In this document: positions 41,047 through 49,707 of the stretch, piece after piece
Layout of the letters: every line of letters begins with the position of its first letter
Numbering within the stretch: position 1 is the stretch's first letter
NCBI GenBank assembly: GCA_018820925.1
Contig: JAHJNJ010000023.1
Location: 1 to 64,000 of the forward strand
Direction: 5' to 3'
From: Gammaproteobacteria bacterium
Lineage (GTDB): Bacteria; Pseudomonadota; Gammaproteobacteria; Burkholderiales; Gallionellaceae
Length of the DNA stretch: 64,000 bases
The notes under the pieces: model-generated
Told to the model about the DNA's origin: nothing
The model's database searches: none
Seen by the model: only the letters and a program-made list of their open reading frames with translations
Translations under genes and position numbers: made by a program

Positions 41047-43329
41047 TTATTCCGATCGGGAGGGGGCCAGCACTTCACGGTTGCCGTTGCTCTGCATCGT
41101 CGACACCAGCCCGGCTTTTTCCATCGCCTCGATCAGGCGTGCGGCGCGGTTGTAACCGATGCGCAGATGACGCTGCACCAGCGAAATCGACGGACGGCGC
41201 GTCTTCAATACGATTTCCACGGCCTGGTCGTACAGCGGGTCGGCTTCGGCATTGGCACCGCCGTCCAGTTCGCCGTTTTCCCCGTTCTGTTCGTCCAGCG
41301 AGTTCAGTATGCCTTCGATGTAGTTCGGTTCGCCCTGCGCCTTGAGGTGCTCGGTGACGCGATGCACTTCCTGGTCGGAAACGAACGCACCGTGCACGCG
41401 TTGCGGATAGCCGCTGCCCGGTGGCAGGTAAAGCATGTCGCCCTGTCCCAACAGGGCTTCCGCGCCCATCTGGTCGAGGATGGTGCGCGAGTCGATCTTG
41501 CTCGACACCTGGAATGCCACGCGCGTCGGCACGTTGGCCTTGATCAGGCCGGTGATCACATCCACCGAGGGACGCTGTGTCGCCAGCACCAGATGGATGC
41601 CGGACGCACGCGCCTTCTGCGCCAGGCGTGCAATGAGTTCTTCCACCTTCTTGCCCACCACCATCATCAGGTCGGCCAGTTCATCGATGAAGATGACGAT
41701 GAACGGCAACTCTTCCAGAGGTTCGGGATTCTCCGGCGTAATGGTGAACGGGTTGGTCAGCGGTTTGCCGGACTTGATGGCATCGCGCACTTGCTGGTTG
41801 TAACCCGCAATGTTGCGCACGCCCAATGCCGACATCAGCTTGTAACGCTTGTCCATCTCCTGCACGCCCCAGTTAAGCGCGGACGCAGCCTGGCGCATGT
41901 CGGTGACTACGGGCGCCAGCAGGTGCGGAATGCCTTCGTACACCGACAGTTCCAGCATCTTGGGGTCGACCAGCAGCAGGCGCACTTGCTGCGGCGAGGA
42001 TTTGTACAGCAGGCTCAGGATCATGGCGTTGATCGCCACCGATTTGCCGGAACCCGTAGTGCCCGCCACCAGCACGTGCGGCATTTTGCCGAGGTCGGCA
42101 ACGACCGGCTTGCCCGAGATGTCCTTGCCCATCGCGATGGTCAACGGCGAATGCATTTCGGCATACACCTGCGAGCCCAGAATTTCCGACAGGTGCACGA
42201 TTTGCCGTTTCGGGTTGGGCAGTTCCAATGCCATGTAGCTCTTGCCGGGAATGGTCTCGACCACGCGGATGCTCACGACCGACAATGCGCGCGCCAGGTC
42301 GCGCACCAGATTCATGATCTGGCTGCCTTTCACCCCCACGGCGGGATCGATTTCGTAACGCGTGATGACCGGGCCCGGATAGGCGCCGACCACTTTGACT
42401 TCCACACCGAAATCCTTGAGCTTGCGTTCGATCAAGCGCGACGTGAATTCCAGCGTCTCGGCGGAAACCACCTCGAGTTGCTGTTTTGCCTCATCCAGCA
42501 GGTGCAACGGCGGCAAGTCCGAGTCCGGCATGTCGGCGAACAGCGAAACCTGTTTTTCCTTGTCCACACGCCTGGAACGCGGCACTTCGAATACGGGCGT
42601 CCCGATGTGGATAGGCTGGTGCTCTTCCACGCGCCGCTTTTCTTCTTCCACCAGCGCGTTGCGTTCCTGCATCGCAAGCGCACCCATGCGTTTGTCCTGC
42701 CGCGTTTGCCAGGCATTGCGCACCCACAGATAACTGTCTTCCAGCACGCCGCCCAGTTTGTCTATGAGGCGCAGCCAGGACAGGCCGGTATAGAGACTGA
42801 AACTCGCCACCATCAGCGCCAGCAGAAACAGGGTTGCCCCGATATAGCCCAGCGTATGCGCCAGCGCATCACCCAGCGCCGCACCCAGCATGCCGCCCGG
42901 CGCCAGCGGCAAGGTGACTTTCCACGTATAGAGACGCAGAGCCTCAAGCGCACTGCTGGAAAACAGCAGTACGGCAAAACCCAGCAACGACACCCACAAG
43001 GCGCGCGGATCAAACAGGCTGTCGGAGCGTATGCGGTGGTAACCCGCCCACACGCGTTGCAGCAGCAGCGTCACCAGCCACCAGGCGGAAAAACCGAACA
43101 TGTAAAGCAGCACATCGGACAGCCATGCGCCCAGTGTGCCGCCGGGATTGTGCAGCACGGCTGCGCCGCTCGCGCTGTGCGACCAGGAAGGGTCGGCGCG
43201 GTCAAAGCCGAACAGGATGAGGATAAGATACAGCGCCACCGCCACCAGCAACACCCAGCGCGATTCGCGCAACAGGCCGAGCAGTCTTTCCGGCAGCGGC
43301 GGACGGGGACTGGCGGGTGGCGCCATCAA
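41047..43329 (-). CDS. ftsK: DNA translocase FtsK
   Basis: The 760-residue protein has an N-terminal membrane domain with about four spans (30-190), a short linker (FtsK proteins of this short form lack the long Pro/Gln linker) and the RecA-type motor. Walker A is [14 protein letters not shown], Walker B is [14 protein letters not shown], followed by [15 protein letters not shown]-terminal winged-helix gamma domain ([27 protein letters not shown]) reads KOPS sites. It pumps the chromosome dimer region at the septum and activates XerCD at dif. Its start overlaps the response-regulator stop by 4 bp. Confidence 0.97.
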   Translation of the reverse strand: MMAPPASPRPPLPERLLGLLRESRWVLLVAVALYLILILFGFDRADPSWSHSASGAAVLHNPGGTLGAWLSDVLLYMFGFSAWWLVTLLLQRVWAGYHRIRSDSLFDPRALWVSLLGFAVLLFSSSALEALRLYTWKVTLPLAPGGMLGAALGDALAHTLGYIGATLFLLALMVASFSLYTGLSWLRLIDKLGGVLEDSYLWVRNAWQTRQDKRMGALAMQERNALVEEEKRRVEEHQPIHIGTPVFEVPRSRRVDKEKQVSLFADMPDSDLPPLHLLDEAKQQLEVVSAETLEFTSRLIERKLKDFGVEVKVVGAYPGPVITRYEIDPAVGVKGSQIMNLVRDLARALSVVSIRVVETIPGKSYMALELPNPKRQIVHLSEILGSQVYAEMHSPLTIAMGKDISGKPVVADLGKMPHVLVAGTTGSGKSVAINAMILSLLYKSSPQQVRLLLVDPKMLELSVYEGIPHLLAPVVTDMRQAASALNWGVQEMDKRYKLMSALGVRNIAGYNQQVRDAIKSGKPLTNPFTITPENPEPLEELPFIVIFIDELADLMMVVGKKVEELIARLAQKARASGIHLVLATQRPSVDVITGLIKANVPTRVAFQVSSKIDSRTILDQMGAEALLGQGDMLYLPPGSGYPQRVHGAFVSDQEVHRVTEHLKAQGEPNYIEGILNSLDEQNGENGELDGGANAEADPLYDQAVEIVLKTRRPSISLVQRHLRIGYNRAARLIEAMEKAGLVSTMQSNGNREVLAPSRSE

Positions 43330-44012
43330 CCGGCCTCGGCGTCGTTGGGCGCAGGCGGCAGGAATCCCAGACGGCGTGCGGCACTGACCGCTTCCAGCCT
43401 GGAGTTGACATGCAGAGCCTGATACACGGCTGCGGTGTGAATCTTGACCGTACCCTCGGCCAGGTTCATCTGCTTCGAGATTTCCTTGTTCGCCATGCCG
43501 GAAGCAAGATAGGTGAGCACCTCGAGCTGGCGCGAGGTGAGGCCAAACTTGGCGGCTCGCTGCGAGCGCTTGTTGACTTGCGTCACACCCTGGTCGACGT
43601 TATTCACCGCCTGTTGCAGCAACTGGGGCGGCAGGTAGATTCCACCCTCCAGCACCATGCGCAGGGCCGACAGCATGATCTTGCTCGACGACATCTTGGA
43701 GATGAATCCCATCGCGCCCGATTCCATCACGCTTTCGATATCGTCGCGATGGTCGGAACCCGACACCACCACCAGCGGAATCTCGGGATGGCGCAAATGG
43801 AAAAACTGAATCGACGGCACGCCCTCGCTGCCGGGCATGTTCAAGTCGAGCAAAGCAAGATCGACATCGGGATTGTCGTGCACCAGTTGCAGTGCATCCT
43901 GAAAGTTCCCCGAATCCAGTATTTCGACTTCATCGGCCAATTGCTGCAATACATAGCGCATCCCATCGCGAAACAGCGCGTGATCGTCCGCCATTAATAC
44001 CTTGATTTTCAT
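43326..44012 (-). CDS. LuxR-family response regulator
   Basis: A 228-residue NarL/FixJ-type regulator from the ATG at 44012, which has AAGGGG upstream; the frame's extension to 44081 has no ribosome site. The receiver shows acidic DD at 9-10, phospho-acceptor Asp56 ([10 protein letters not shown]), Ser (VVVSGSD) and Lys (GFISKMSS). The C-terminal LuxR helix-turn-helix runs at about 160-210 ([22 protein letters not shown]...[14 protein letters not shown]). It is 43 bp downstream of the hybrid kinase and coupled to ftsK by a 4-bp overlap, so kinase, regulator and ftsK may share a message. The likely partner is that kinase. Confidence 0.9.
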   Translation of the reverse strand: MKIKVLMADDHALFRDGMRYVLQQLADEVEILDSGNFQDALQLVHDNPDVDLALLDLNMPGSEGVPSIQFFHLRHPEIPLVVVSGSDHRDDIESVMESGAMGFISKMSSSKIMLSALRMVLEGGIYLPPQLLQQAVNNVDQGVTQVNKRSQRAAKFGLTSRQLEVLTYLASGMANKEISKQMNLAEGTVKIHTAAVYQALHVNSRLEAVSAARRLGFLPPAPNDAEAG

Positions 44013-44055
44013 CTTGTACCCCTTCTTCCCTTGGCACCCGCAATCATACCACTCC

Positions 44056-45888
44056 CTACATATCCTTCTCGTTTTCACCATGCAGGGCGAAATACATCAT
44101 CGCCCGCAAACGCATTGGCGCAATGGGCTTGTGCAGCAAAATTGCGCCGCTGTCGTGAATTTCGTGCAGTGTTTCGCTGGCGGTATCGCCGGTCAACACC
44201 ACCGCCGGCATCCCGTTGCCCCAGAGTTCGCGCATGCGCTGGATGACGTGAATGGCGGTCATGCCATGCGGCAGGCGGTAATCGCACACCAGCAGATCCG
44301 GCCTGAGTCCGGCAATATCCAGCTTGCGCATCACGTCTTCGGCAAACTCGCCCGCCACCACCTTGCACCCCCATTGTTCCATGAGGTCGGCCGATTGTTC
44401 GCGTATATCACTATCGTCTTCCACCAGCGCCACCACGATGTTGTTCAGTTCGTAATGGGAATGGGTGATGACAAACGGCTGCGCCAGATTCTGGGAATTG
44501 CCTGTCGGCACCTCGAAACTGAACGCGGAACCGACTCCCGGCTTCGATCTGACATGCACTTTGCATTCCAGCAGACTTTCGATGCGGCGCACGATGGCCA
44601 GCCCCAGCCCCAGCCCTTTGCGGCGGTCCCGATGCGGATTGTCCGCCTGATAATATTCCTCAAAGATATGCGGAATTGTCTCGGCCCGGATGCCGATACC
44701 GGTATCGGCAACTTCCAGACCCACTTTTCCCTCCTGGCAAGTACAGCGCAACGCCACGCCGCCGCTGTCGCAATAGCGGATGGCATTGGAAATCAGGTTG
44801 CGCAACAGGCGCTCCAGCAGGAACGGATCGCTATAGATCACCACCCTGCAAACATGATCCGGGTCGCCATCCCTTGCCTCGCAGATCGGCAACTGAAAGC
44901 TCAGTCCCTTGGCCTGGGCCAGCGGTGCAAAATCGCCGTATAACCGGTCGAACAGGTTTGCCAGCAGAAAATGCTGCTTGCGCGGCTCGACAATACCCGC
45001 GTCCAGGCGCGAGACGTCCAGCAGGTCGTCGAACATGTCGACCAACGCATTGACCGATTTGCCGATCTGTCCGGCCAGACGCACCGTATCTTTTTCCTTG
45101 GCTGTATCCAGCAAAGCATCGCTGAACAAGCGCAATGCCTGCAACGGCTGGCGCAGGTCGTGGCTGGCTGTGGCAAGGAATCTGGATTTGGCCTGACTGG
45201 CCTGCACCGCCTCGATACGCGAAGCTTCAGCCTCCCGCTTGCGTTCCAGCAGGGCGCCGACCAGGAGTTCGTTCTCGAATCTGCGCCGTTGCGACTGTTC
45301 GAAGGTACGGATCAGCTCCATGGCGGATTTGAGAACGTACACACAAAACATGCTCAACATGACAAACAGTATCCAGTGCGTCGTATTGTTCGCCCACGCC
45401 AGCCGGCCCAGCAAGGGAAAAATAATGCCGGCCTGGTAAATGAACATGGAAGGGGGATGAAAAGGGTTGCTGGTTGCCGCGCCCGCCGACAAACCCATCA
45501 CCACGCAAATCAGCAAGGCCTGGTAGGCCAGATCGCCGGGCACGAACATGAGCACCCCGGCACTGCCCCAGGTAAAGGCGGCCAGCGCGGTCAGTCCTTT
45601 AAACAGCCGATTCCAGTCCTGATTCTGCGCAACGGTCTTGGTCCGCAGGCGACGGCTACGCCAGAAATAAAACTCGATCAGGATTACGCAGAAAACTGCC
45701 GCCAGCCAGGCTTCCAGTACACCATGCGCTATCTTGTCCCACACCAGCATGACCAATAGCGGCGCCAGAACCAGTTCCGAGACGAGCATCAACGGATAAC
45801 TGTTGATACGGGCCCGGATCTGCTCCACGCGTATAAGCAGATTGGTTTCGTTTATTTCGAAACGCCACAGATCGGTCAACGAACTCAT
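44056..45888 (-). CDS. hybrid sensor histidine kinase with C-terminal receiver
   Basis: The 610-residue protein has an N-terminal membrane region of about five to six spans (30-190) with little periplasmic loop, so it probably senses within the membrane. A short coiled coil is followed by the dimerisation helix with the phospho-accepting His243 (ATASHDLRQPLQALRLF, HWE-free RedB/PrrB-like H-box). The ATPase domain has N box LLRNLISNAIRYC, G1 VADTGIGI and G2 GLGLGLAIVRRI. The receiver at about 475-605 has Asp in LLVCDYRLP and Lys in LLHKP. Its start overlaps the SCO gene stop by 4 bp, tying it to copper or respiratory function; the LuxR-type regulator follows. Confidence 0.9.
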   Translation of the reverse strand: MSSLTDLWRFEINETNLLIRVEQIRARINSYPLMLVSELVLAPLLVMLVWDKIAHGVLEAWLAAVFCVILIEFYFWRSRRLRTKTVAQNQDWNRLFKGLTALAAFTWGSAGVLMFVPGDLAYQALLICVVMGLSAGAATSNPFHPPSMFIYQAGIIFPLLGRLAWANNTTHWILFVMLSMFCVYVLKSAMELIRTFEQSQRRRFENELLVGALLERKREAEASRIEAVQASQAKSRFLATASHDLRQPLQALRLFSDALLDTAKEKDTVRLAGQIGKSVNALVDMFDDLLDVSRLDAGIVEPRKQHFLLANLFDRLYGDFAPLAQAKGLSFQLPICEARDGDPDHVCRVVIYSDPFLLERLLRNLISNAIRYCDSGGVALRCTCQEGKVGLEVADTGIGIRAETIPHIFEEYYQADNPHRDRRKGLGLGLAIVRRIESLLECKVHVRSKPGVGSAFSFEVPTGNSQNLAQPFVITHSHYELNNIVVALVEDDSDIREQSADLMEQWGCKVVAGEFAEDVMRKLDIAGLRPDLLVCDYRLPHGMTAIHVIQRMRELWGNGMPAVVLTGDTASETLHEIHDSGAILLHKPIAPMRLRAMMYFALHGENEKDM

Positions 45889-46469
45889 TTGAATGCCAGT
45901 AACAGCCTGATGTCATGCGCCAGCAACGCTGCGGGCTGCGCATAGGGCGACAGCAGCACCGGCTTGCCGCCGGGCGCGATGAGATAAGTTCCGGCGGAAT
46001 GGTCCAGATCGTAGCCGCCGTTCTTGTTCGGTTGCTTCTGGTAGATCACGCCGAATGCCTGCGCCGCCTGTGCCGTCGCCATACTGTCGCCGGACAAGCC
46101 CTTGAATGTGGGATAGAACGCGGGCGGATATTGCGCCAGCATGTCGCGCGTGTCGCGTTCCGGATCGAGTGTGACGAACAACACCTGCACCTTGTCCGCA
46201 TCCTTGCCCAGTTCGCGCATCACCTGCGCCAGGTCGGCCAGCGTGGTGGGGCATATTTGCGGGCAGTGCGTATAACCGAAAAACAGCACCACCACCTTGC
46301 CGCGAAAATCAGCCAAGCTGACCGGCTTGCCGGATGCATCGTTGAGTCTGAAGTCGGCCTGCGCATACTTCGCGCTGACGTCGCCGGCTTTAAACGGGGA
46401 GGGCAATTTCTGCTCGCCGCATGCGGCGAGCAGGAAGAAGGACAACAACACAAGATTACGCAGGAACAT
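45885..46469 (-). CDS. SCO1/SenC family copper chaperone (lipoprotein)
   Basis: A 194-residue product with a lipoprotein signal (LLSFFLLAAC). The thioredoxin-like SCO core carries the copper-binding CxxxC in FGYTHCPQICPTTLADL and the later conserved His (DLDHSAGTYLIAPGG). SCO proteins deliver copper to, or reduce the CuA site of, cytochrome c oxidase; in some bacteria they work in redox signalling. The gene overlaps the upstream SafE-like gene by 14 bp and the kinase by 4 bp. With a copper- or redox-related membrane protein before it and a hybrid kinase after it, a redox-sensing role is plausible. Confidence 0.92.
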   Translation of the reverse strand: MFLRNLVLLSFFLLAACGEQKLPSPFKAGDVSAKYAQADFRLNDASGKPVSLADFRGKVVVLFFGYTHCPQICPTTLADLAQVMRELGKDADKVQVLFVTLDPERDTRDMLAQYPPAFYPTFKGLSGDSMATAQAAQAFGVIYQKQPNKNGGYDLDHSAGTYLIAPGGKPVLLSPYAQPAALLAHDIRLLLAFK

Positions 46470-47166
46470 GACAGCTGCCGCTCCATCCGTTTATATAGAA
46501 TGTATAGCCCACTTTGGTCAGACCGTACACGCCGAACGCCATCACCATCAGCCCGGCCGTCAACCGTACGTTCGGTGACTGCACCCAGCCCTTGATGCTT
46601 TCCCAGAACAGACCGATCGCCAGCAGATTCGGCAACGTGCCCAGACCGAAAACCAGCATGATGAGCGCGCCCCGGGCCGCACTGCCGCTCGCCAGCGCGG
46701 CGACGAGCACACTATATACCAGACCGCACGGCAACCAGCCCCACAATGCCCCCAATCCCAGCGCGCGCGGCACGGTGTTCACCGGCAGCAACCGGGTGGT
46801 GTAGGGTTGCAGGCGTTTCCACAAACCGTTTCCCAGTAATTCCAGCCGCCTGACCACCCCCCAGGCGCCCGCAAGATACAGACCCAGCGCGACCAGCATG
46901 AAGCTCGACAACGCAAACAGCAAATGCTGTACCGGTGCCACATCGCGCATCAGCATTCCGGCTTGGCCGATGGCTCCCACCAACGCGCCCGCAATCGAGT
47001 AACTAACGATGCGTCCGCTGCTGTACGCCAGGTGGAAAGGCCAGCGTGCCGCATCCCTTTGCACTTGCGAGGTGAAGACGCCGACAATACTGCCGCACAT
47101 ACCGAGGCAATGCACGCCGCCCAGCAGACCAACAATAAACACTGCAATGAAGCTGAAATCAGTCAT
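46456..47166 (-). CDS. sulfite exporter TauE/SafE-like (DsbD/UreH-type) membrane protein
   Basis: The 236-residue protein has about six spans. It opens with FIVGLLGGVHCLGMCGSIVG; the GGxHCxGMCG motif is the hallmark of the UreH/DsbD_2-type branch (PF13386), often found next to cytochrome oxidase assembly genes. A second LPCGLVYS motif (GWLPCGLVYSVL) lies midway. The paired Cys/His residues suggest copper or thiol traffic rather than sulfite export. It is the first gene of the unit with the SCO chaperone and the hybrid kinase. The family name in databases is misleading here. Confidence 0.85.
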   Translation of the reverse strand: MTDFSFIAVFIVGLLGGVHCLGMCGSIVGVFTSQVQRDAARWPFHLAYSSGRIVSYSIAGALVGAIGQAGMLMRDVAPVQHLLFALSSFMLVALGLYLAGAWGVVRRLELLGNGLWKRLQPYTTRLLPVNTVPRALGLGALWGWLPCGLVYSVLVAALASGSAARGALIMLVFGLGTLPNLLAIGLFWESIKGWVQSPNVRLTAGLMVMAFGVYGLTKVGYTFYINGWSGSCHVPA

Positions 47167-47176
47167 AAAGGCCTTG

Positions 47177-47253
47177 TCCGCAGATTACGCAGATTCACAT
47201 AGATTTACGACATCTGCAGTTATGAATCTGCGTCAATCCGCGTGATCTGCGGA
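47177..47253. repeat. palindromic repeat overlapping the 3' end of bioD
   Basis: TCCGCAGATTACGCAGATTC on the left pairs with AATCTGCGTCAATCCGCGTG-ATCTGCGGA on the right, the right arm carrying about 10 extra bases. The last codons of bioD (QITRIDADS) and its stop are read from this element. It fills the gap between bioD and the SafE-like gene. Confidence 0.7.
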
Positions 47254-47927
47254 TCAATATTTTTCTTGTTCAACAACCCCAAATCCAGGCAGCCCGCCAC
47301 TGCTTCCGGATCCGGCTCCGCCATGTGCGGTATCACCCCCAGCAGCGGCGCGGCAATCCGTTCCTGCAATGCTGCAATATTTTCCTGCAGCGCAGGCATT
47401 CCTGCATCCAGCACGTTGGCCACCCAACCCGCGCATTCTAATTGGTAATCGGCAATAGCGCGCAGCGTCAGCAAGGCATGGTTGAGACAACCCAGGCGCA
47501 TGCCCACCACCAGGATGACCGGCAGATCAAGTTCCCGGGCCAGATCGGCGCTGTCCTGTTTCTCGTTCAGCGGTACACAGAATCCGCCCGCGCCTTCCAC
47601 AATGACTTCGTCGGTCTGCCCGGCCAGCTCCCGATAGGAAGCGAGAATGCGCTTGAAGTCGATACGCGCCCCGGCATGGCGCGCCGCCAGGTGCGGCGCA
47701 ATGGCATGGGGAAAACAATAGGGATTGATCTGGCCGTAAGTGGCCTGGATGCTGCTGGCGGCACGCAAGAGTTTGGCATCCCCGTTACGGTCGTCGTCAT
47801 CGCAGCCGGCTGCCACCGGCTTGAAACCGGCCACCCGCTTGCCTTGCGCCGCGAACGCCCGCAACAACGCGTAACTCACCAGCGTCTTGCCGACGCCGGT
47901 GTCGGTGCCGGTCACAAAATAGCTCAT
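47220..47927 (-). CDS. bioD: ATP-dependent dethiobiotin synthetase
   Basis: The 235-residue product is BioD: the P-loop FVTGTDTGVGKT, KPVAAG, the VEGAGGFCVPL glycine-rich loop and NPYCFPHAIAPHLAA are all present. It forms the ureido ring of dethiobiotin from 7,8-diaminopelargonate, CO2 and ATP. The ATG at 47927 overlaps the bioC stop by 4 bp; the frame extends far upstream inside bioC, but that is a shadow. The C-terminal tail after LGLLNKKN is encoded by a palindromic repeat and looks non-native, though likely harmless since it follows the last domain strand. Confidence 0.95.
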   Translation of the reverse strand: MSYFVTGTDTGVGKTLVSYALLRAFAAQGKRVAGFKPVAAGCDDDDRNGDAKLLRAASSIQATYGQINPYCFPHAIAPHLAARHAGARIDFKRILASYRELAGQTDEVIVEGAGGFCVPLNEKQDSADLARELDLPVILVVGMRLGCLNHALLTLRAIADYQLECAGWVANVLDAGMPALQENIAALQERIAAPLLGVIPHMAEPDPEAVAGCLDLGLLNKKNIDPQITRIDADS

Positions 47928-48793
47928 AGTTTGAAATTCGTCCTGATGATCGCGCGCCCGTCCGTTGTCGTCTTCGGTGCCGGCTTCCACGCATGGCCGT
48001 AGATGATCTCGAACGTCGCGGGCAGCTTGCCATCGTGGCGCAGGGTTTCGTAGTTCTGCACGATGTGCTTCCAGCGCGCTTTCCCCATCATGCCCGGAGA
48101 ACGTCCCGCCGTCGCATTGTGCGCACCGATGCTGCGCAGATCCTGCATCACGGCCTTGACGTCGTTGTAGGTTAGCGTGATCTTTTCCATCTCCATCACC
48201 GGATCGGCAAAACCCGCCGCCACCATCATATCGCCGATGTCGTGCATGTCGACAAAACGGTTCACGTGATTGTAGCCATCCACGCCGTTGAAGGCGACGC
48301 GCATTTCCTGCAGCGTGTCCGGGCCGAACGTGGAGAACATCAGCAGCCCGTCCGTTTTCATGACGCGATGCAGTTCGACGAAAGTGGCGGGCAGGTCGTT
48401 GCACCATTGCACGGCCAGGTTGGACCACACCATGTCCAGGGATTGGGCCGCCAGCGGCAATGCCTCGACATCCGCGCACAGATAGTTTTCACGCTTGCCG
48501 GCAAACAGTTTCTTCCACCAGCCCGCCGTGCCGCGCGCTGCCTGCAACATGCCGATGGCAATGTCGAGCGACACGATATCGGCTTGCGGATAGAGCCCGC
48601 CAAGTTGCCGTGTGCCCCAGCCCGTGCCGCTGCCGACATCCAGCAACTGCTGCGGCTGATGCTTGATGATTTCCAGCTTTTCCAGCATGCGGCTGCATAC
48701 CTCGCGCTGCAACACGGCGGCGGCATCGTAGCTTGTGGCGGCCTTGCTGAAGGCGCGGCGCACTTCGCGTTTGTCTATTTCAAATTCGTTCAT
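47924..48793 (-). CDS. bioC: malonyl-ACP O-methyltransferase
   Basis: The 289-residue SAM-dependent methyltransferase begins FEIDKREVRRAFSKAATSYDAAAVLQ, the BioC signature. It has the SAM-binding LLDVGSGTGWGTRQL and later LDMVWSNLAVQW. BioC methylates malonyl-ACP so that the fatty-acid enzymes can extend it to pimeloyl-ACP methyl ester. The ATG at 48793 is preferred over a TTG two codons earlier. It lies 89 bp after bioH, with a palindrome in the gap, and is coupled to bioD. Confidence 0.95.
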   Translation of the reverse strand: MNEFEIDKREVRRAFSKAATSYDAAAVLQREVCSRMLEKLEIIKHQPQQLLDVGSGTGWGTRQLGGLYPQADIVSLDIAIGMLQAARGTAGWWKKLFAGKRENYLCADVEALPLAAQSLDMVWSNLAVQWCNDLPATFVELHRVMKTDGLLMFSTFGPDTLQEMRVAFNGVDGYNHVNRFVDMHDIGDMMVAAGFADPVMEMEKITLTYNDVKAVMQDLRSIGAHNATAGRSPGMMGKARWKHIVQNYETLRHDGKLPATFEIIYGHAWKPAPKTTTDGRAIIRTNFKL

Positions 48794-48812
48794 CTTCAAA
48801 CCCGGACTTCCC

Positions 48813-48863
48813 GTAGGGTGCGCTTGCGCACCAGAAACTCAATGGTGCGTAAACGCACCCTAC
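48813..48863. repeat. palindromic repeat between bioH and bioC
   Basis: GTAGGGTGCGCTTGCGCACC and GGTGCGTAAACGCACCCTAC are inverted across an 11-bp loop. Its tips (GTAGGGTG/CACCCTAC) match those of other repeats in the window. It would form a stem-loop in the biotin-operon transcript. Confidence 0.75.
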
Positions 48864-48882
48864 ATAATCTGCTATTTCAAAT

Positions 48883-49707
48883 TCATTCATGCAGGAATTT
48901 CTTTACTTGTTCGATAAAGATTTCTGGATGCGACAGGAACGGTGCATGCGCCGCACCCGCTACCACGACCGCGCGCGCCTGCGGCAGCGATTGTGCCAGA
49001 TAGTGCGATGCTTCCGGCGGCGTCAGCTTGTCGCGCTCGCCCGCGATCACCAGCGCTGGCTGCGTGATCTGCTGCAATGTCCCGCGCAGGTCGGCATCGC
49101 GCAGGATCGCCAGCCCGCCGCGCAGCGCTTCCAGATCGGGCTCACCGCGGCTGAACAATTTTTCGCGCAATGCAGCCAGCAATTCGCGTTCGCCCTCGCT
49201 GCCGCGCACTTGCAATGCCAGGAAGCGGCGCAGGGTGGCCGCGTGGTTCTTTTCCAGCTCGGCAGCGAATTGTGCCAGCGTTTCCTGTGGCATGCCGAAT
49301 GCCCAATCCTCGCGCGAGGCAAAGCACGGCGTACTGCTCACCAAAATCAAACGCCGAATTTTGTCCGGCTCGCGTACTGCCCAATGCTGCGCAATGATGC
49401 CGCCCAGTGACCAGCCGCAGACATTGATCGGCATAGGGAAGAATGAAGACAGTTCGTCCACGATTGCCAGTAGGATGGGTTGAGCGTAGCGATACCCATC
49501 ATTTTCCGTAGACTGGCGATGGGTATCGCTACGCTCAACCCATCCTACATTTCTCGAATACCCATGCCCCGGCAGATCGACGTTGTGCACCTGGAAATCC
49601 GCCGCGAGCATTCTGGCGGTATCGCTCCAGATTCCGCCATGCATGCCCCAGCCGTGCAGCATGACCAGCGGCGCGCCGCGGCCCGTCACTTCAACATGCA
49701 AGTTCAT
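48883..49707 (-). CDS. bioH: pimeloyl-ACP methyl ester esterase with a repeat-derived insertion
   Basis: The 274-residue alpha/beta hydrolase is BioH: LHGWGMHGGIW oxyanion region, nucleophile Ser100 in GWSLGG, Asp in GERDKLTPPE and His in GAAHAPFLSHPE. It frees pimeloyl-ACP by cleaving the methyl ester made by BioC. Between GHGYSRN and LAIVDEL lies a stretch (about residues 54-80, VGWVERSDTHRQS...GYRYAQPI) that the family lacks. It is encoded by a perfect 31-bp inverted repeat at 49470-49548. The frame is kept and the catalytic triad intact, so the enzyme may still work with an added surface loop near the cap. The gene overlaps bioF by 17 bp. Confidence 0.93.
   Translation of the reverse strand: MNLHVEVTGRGAPLVMLHGWGMHGGIWSDTARMLAADFQVHNVDLPGHGYSRNVGWVERSDTHRQSTENDGYRYAQPILLAIVDELSSFFPMPINVCGWSLGGIIAQHWAVREPDKIRRLILVSSTPCFASREDWAFGMPQETLAQFAAELEKNHAATLRRFLALQVRGSEGERELLAALREKLFSRGEPDLEALRGGLAILRDADLRGTLQQITQPALVIAGERDKLTPPEASHYLAQSLPQARAVVVAGAAHAPFLSHPEIFIEQVKKFLHE
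49470..49548. repeat. perfect palindromic repeat inside bioH
   Basis: Two 31-bp arms (49470-49500 and 49518-49548) are exact reverse complements around a 17-bp loop. The left arm begins GTAGGATGGGTTGAGCGTAG. One arm recurs at 7919-7949 and a diverged form at 38432. It is translated in frame as part of BioH. Confidence 0.92.

Noticed and set aside
47928-48479. Long upstream extension of the bioD frame
   Set aside because: It overlaps bioC in another frame and reads as Arg/Gly/His-rich shadow sequence. The ATG at 47927 with its 4-bp overlap gives the normal BioD start.
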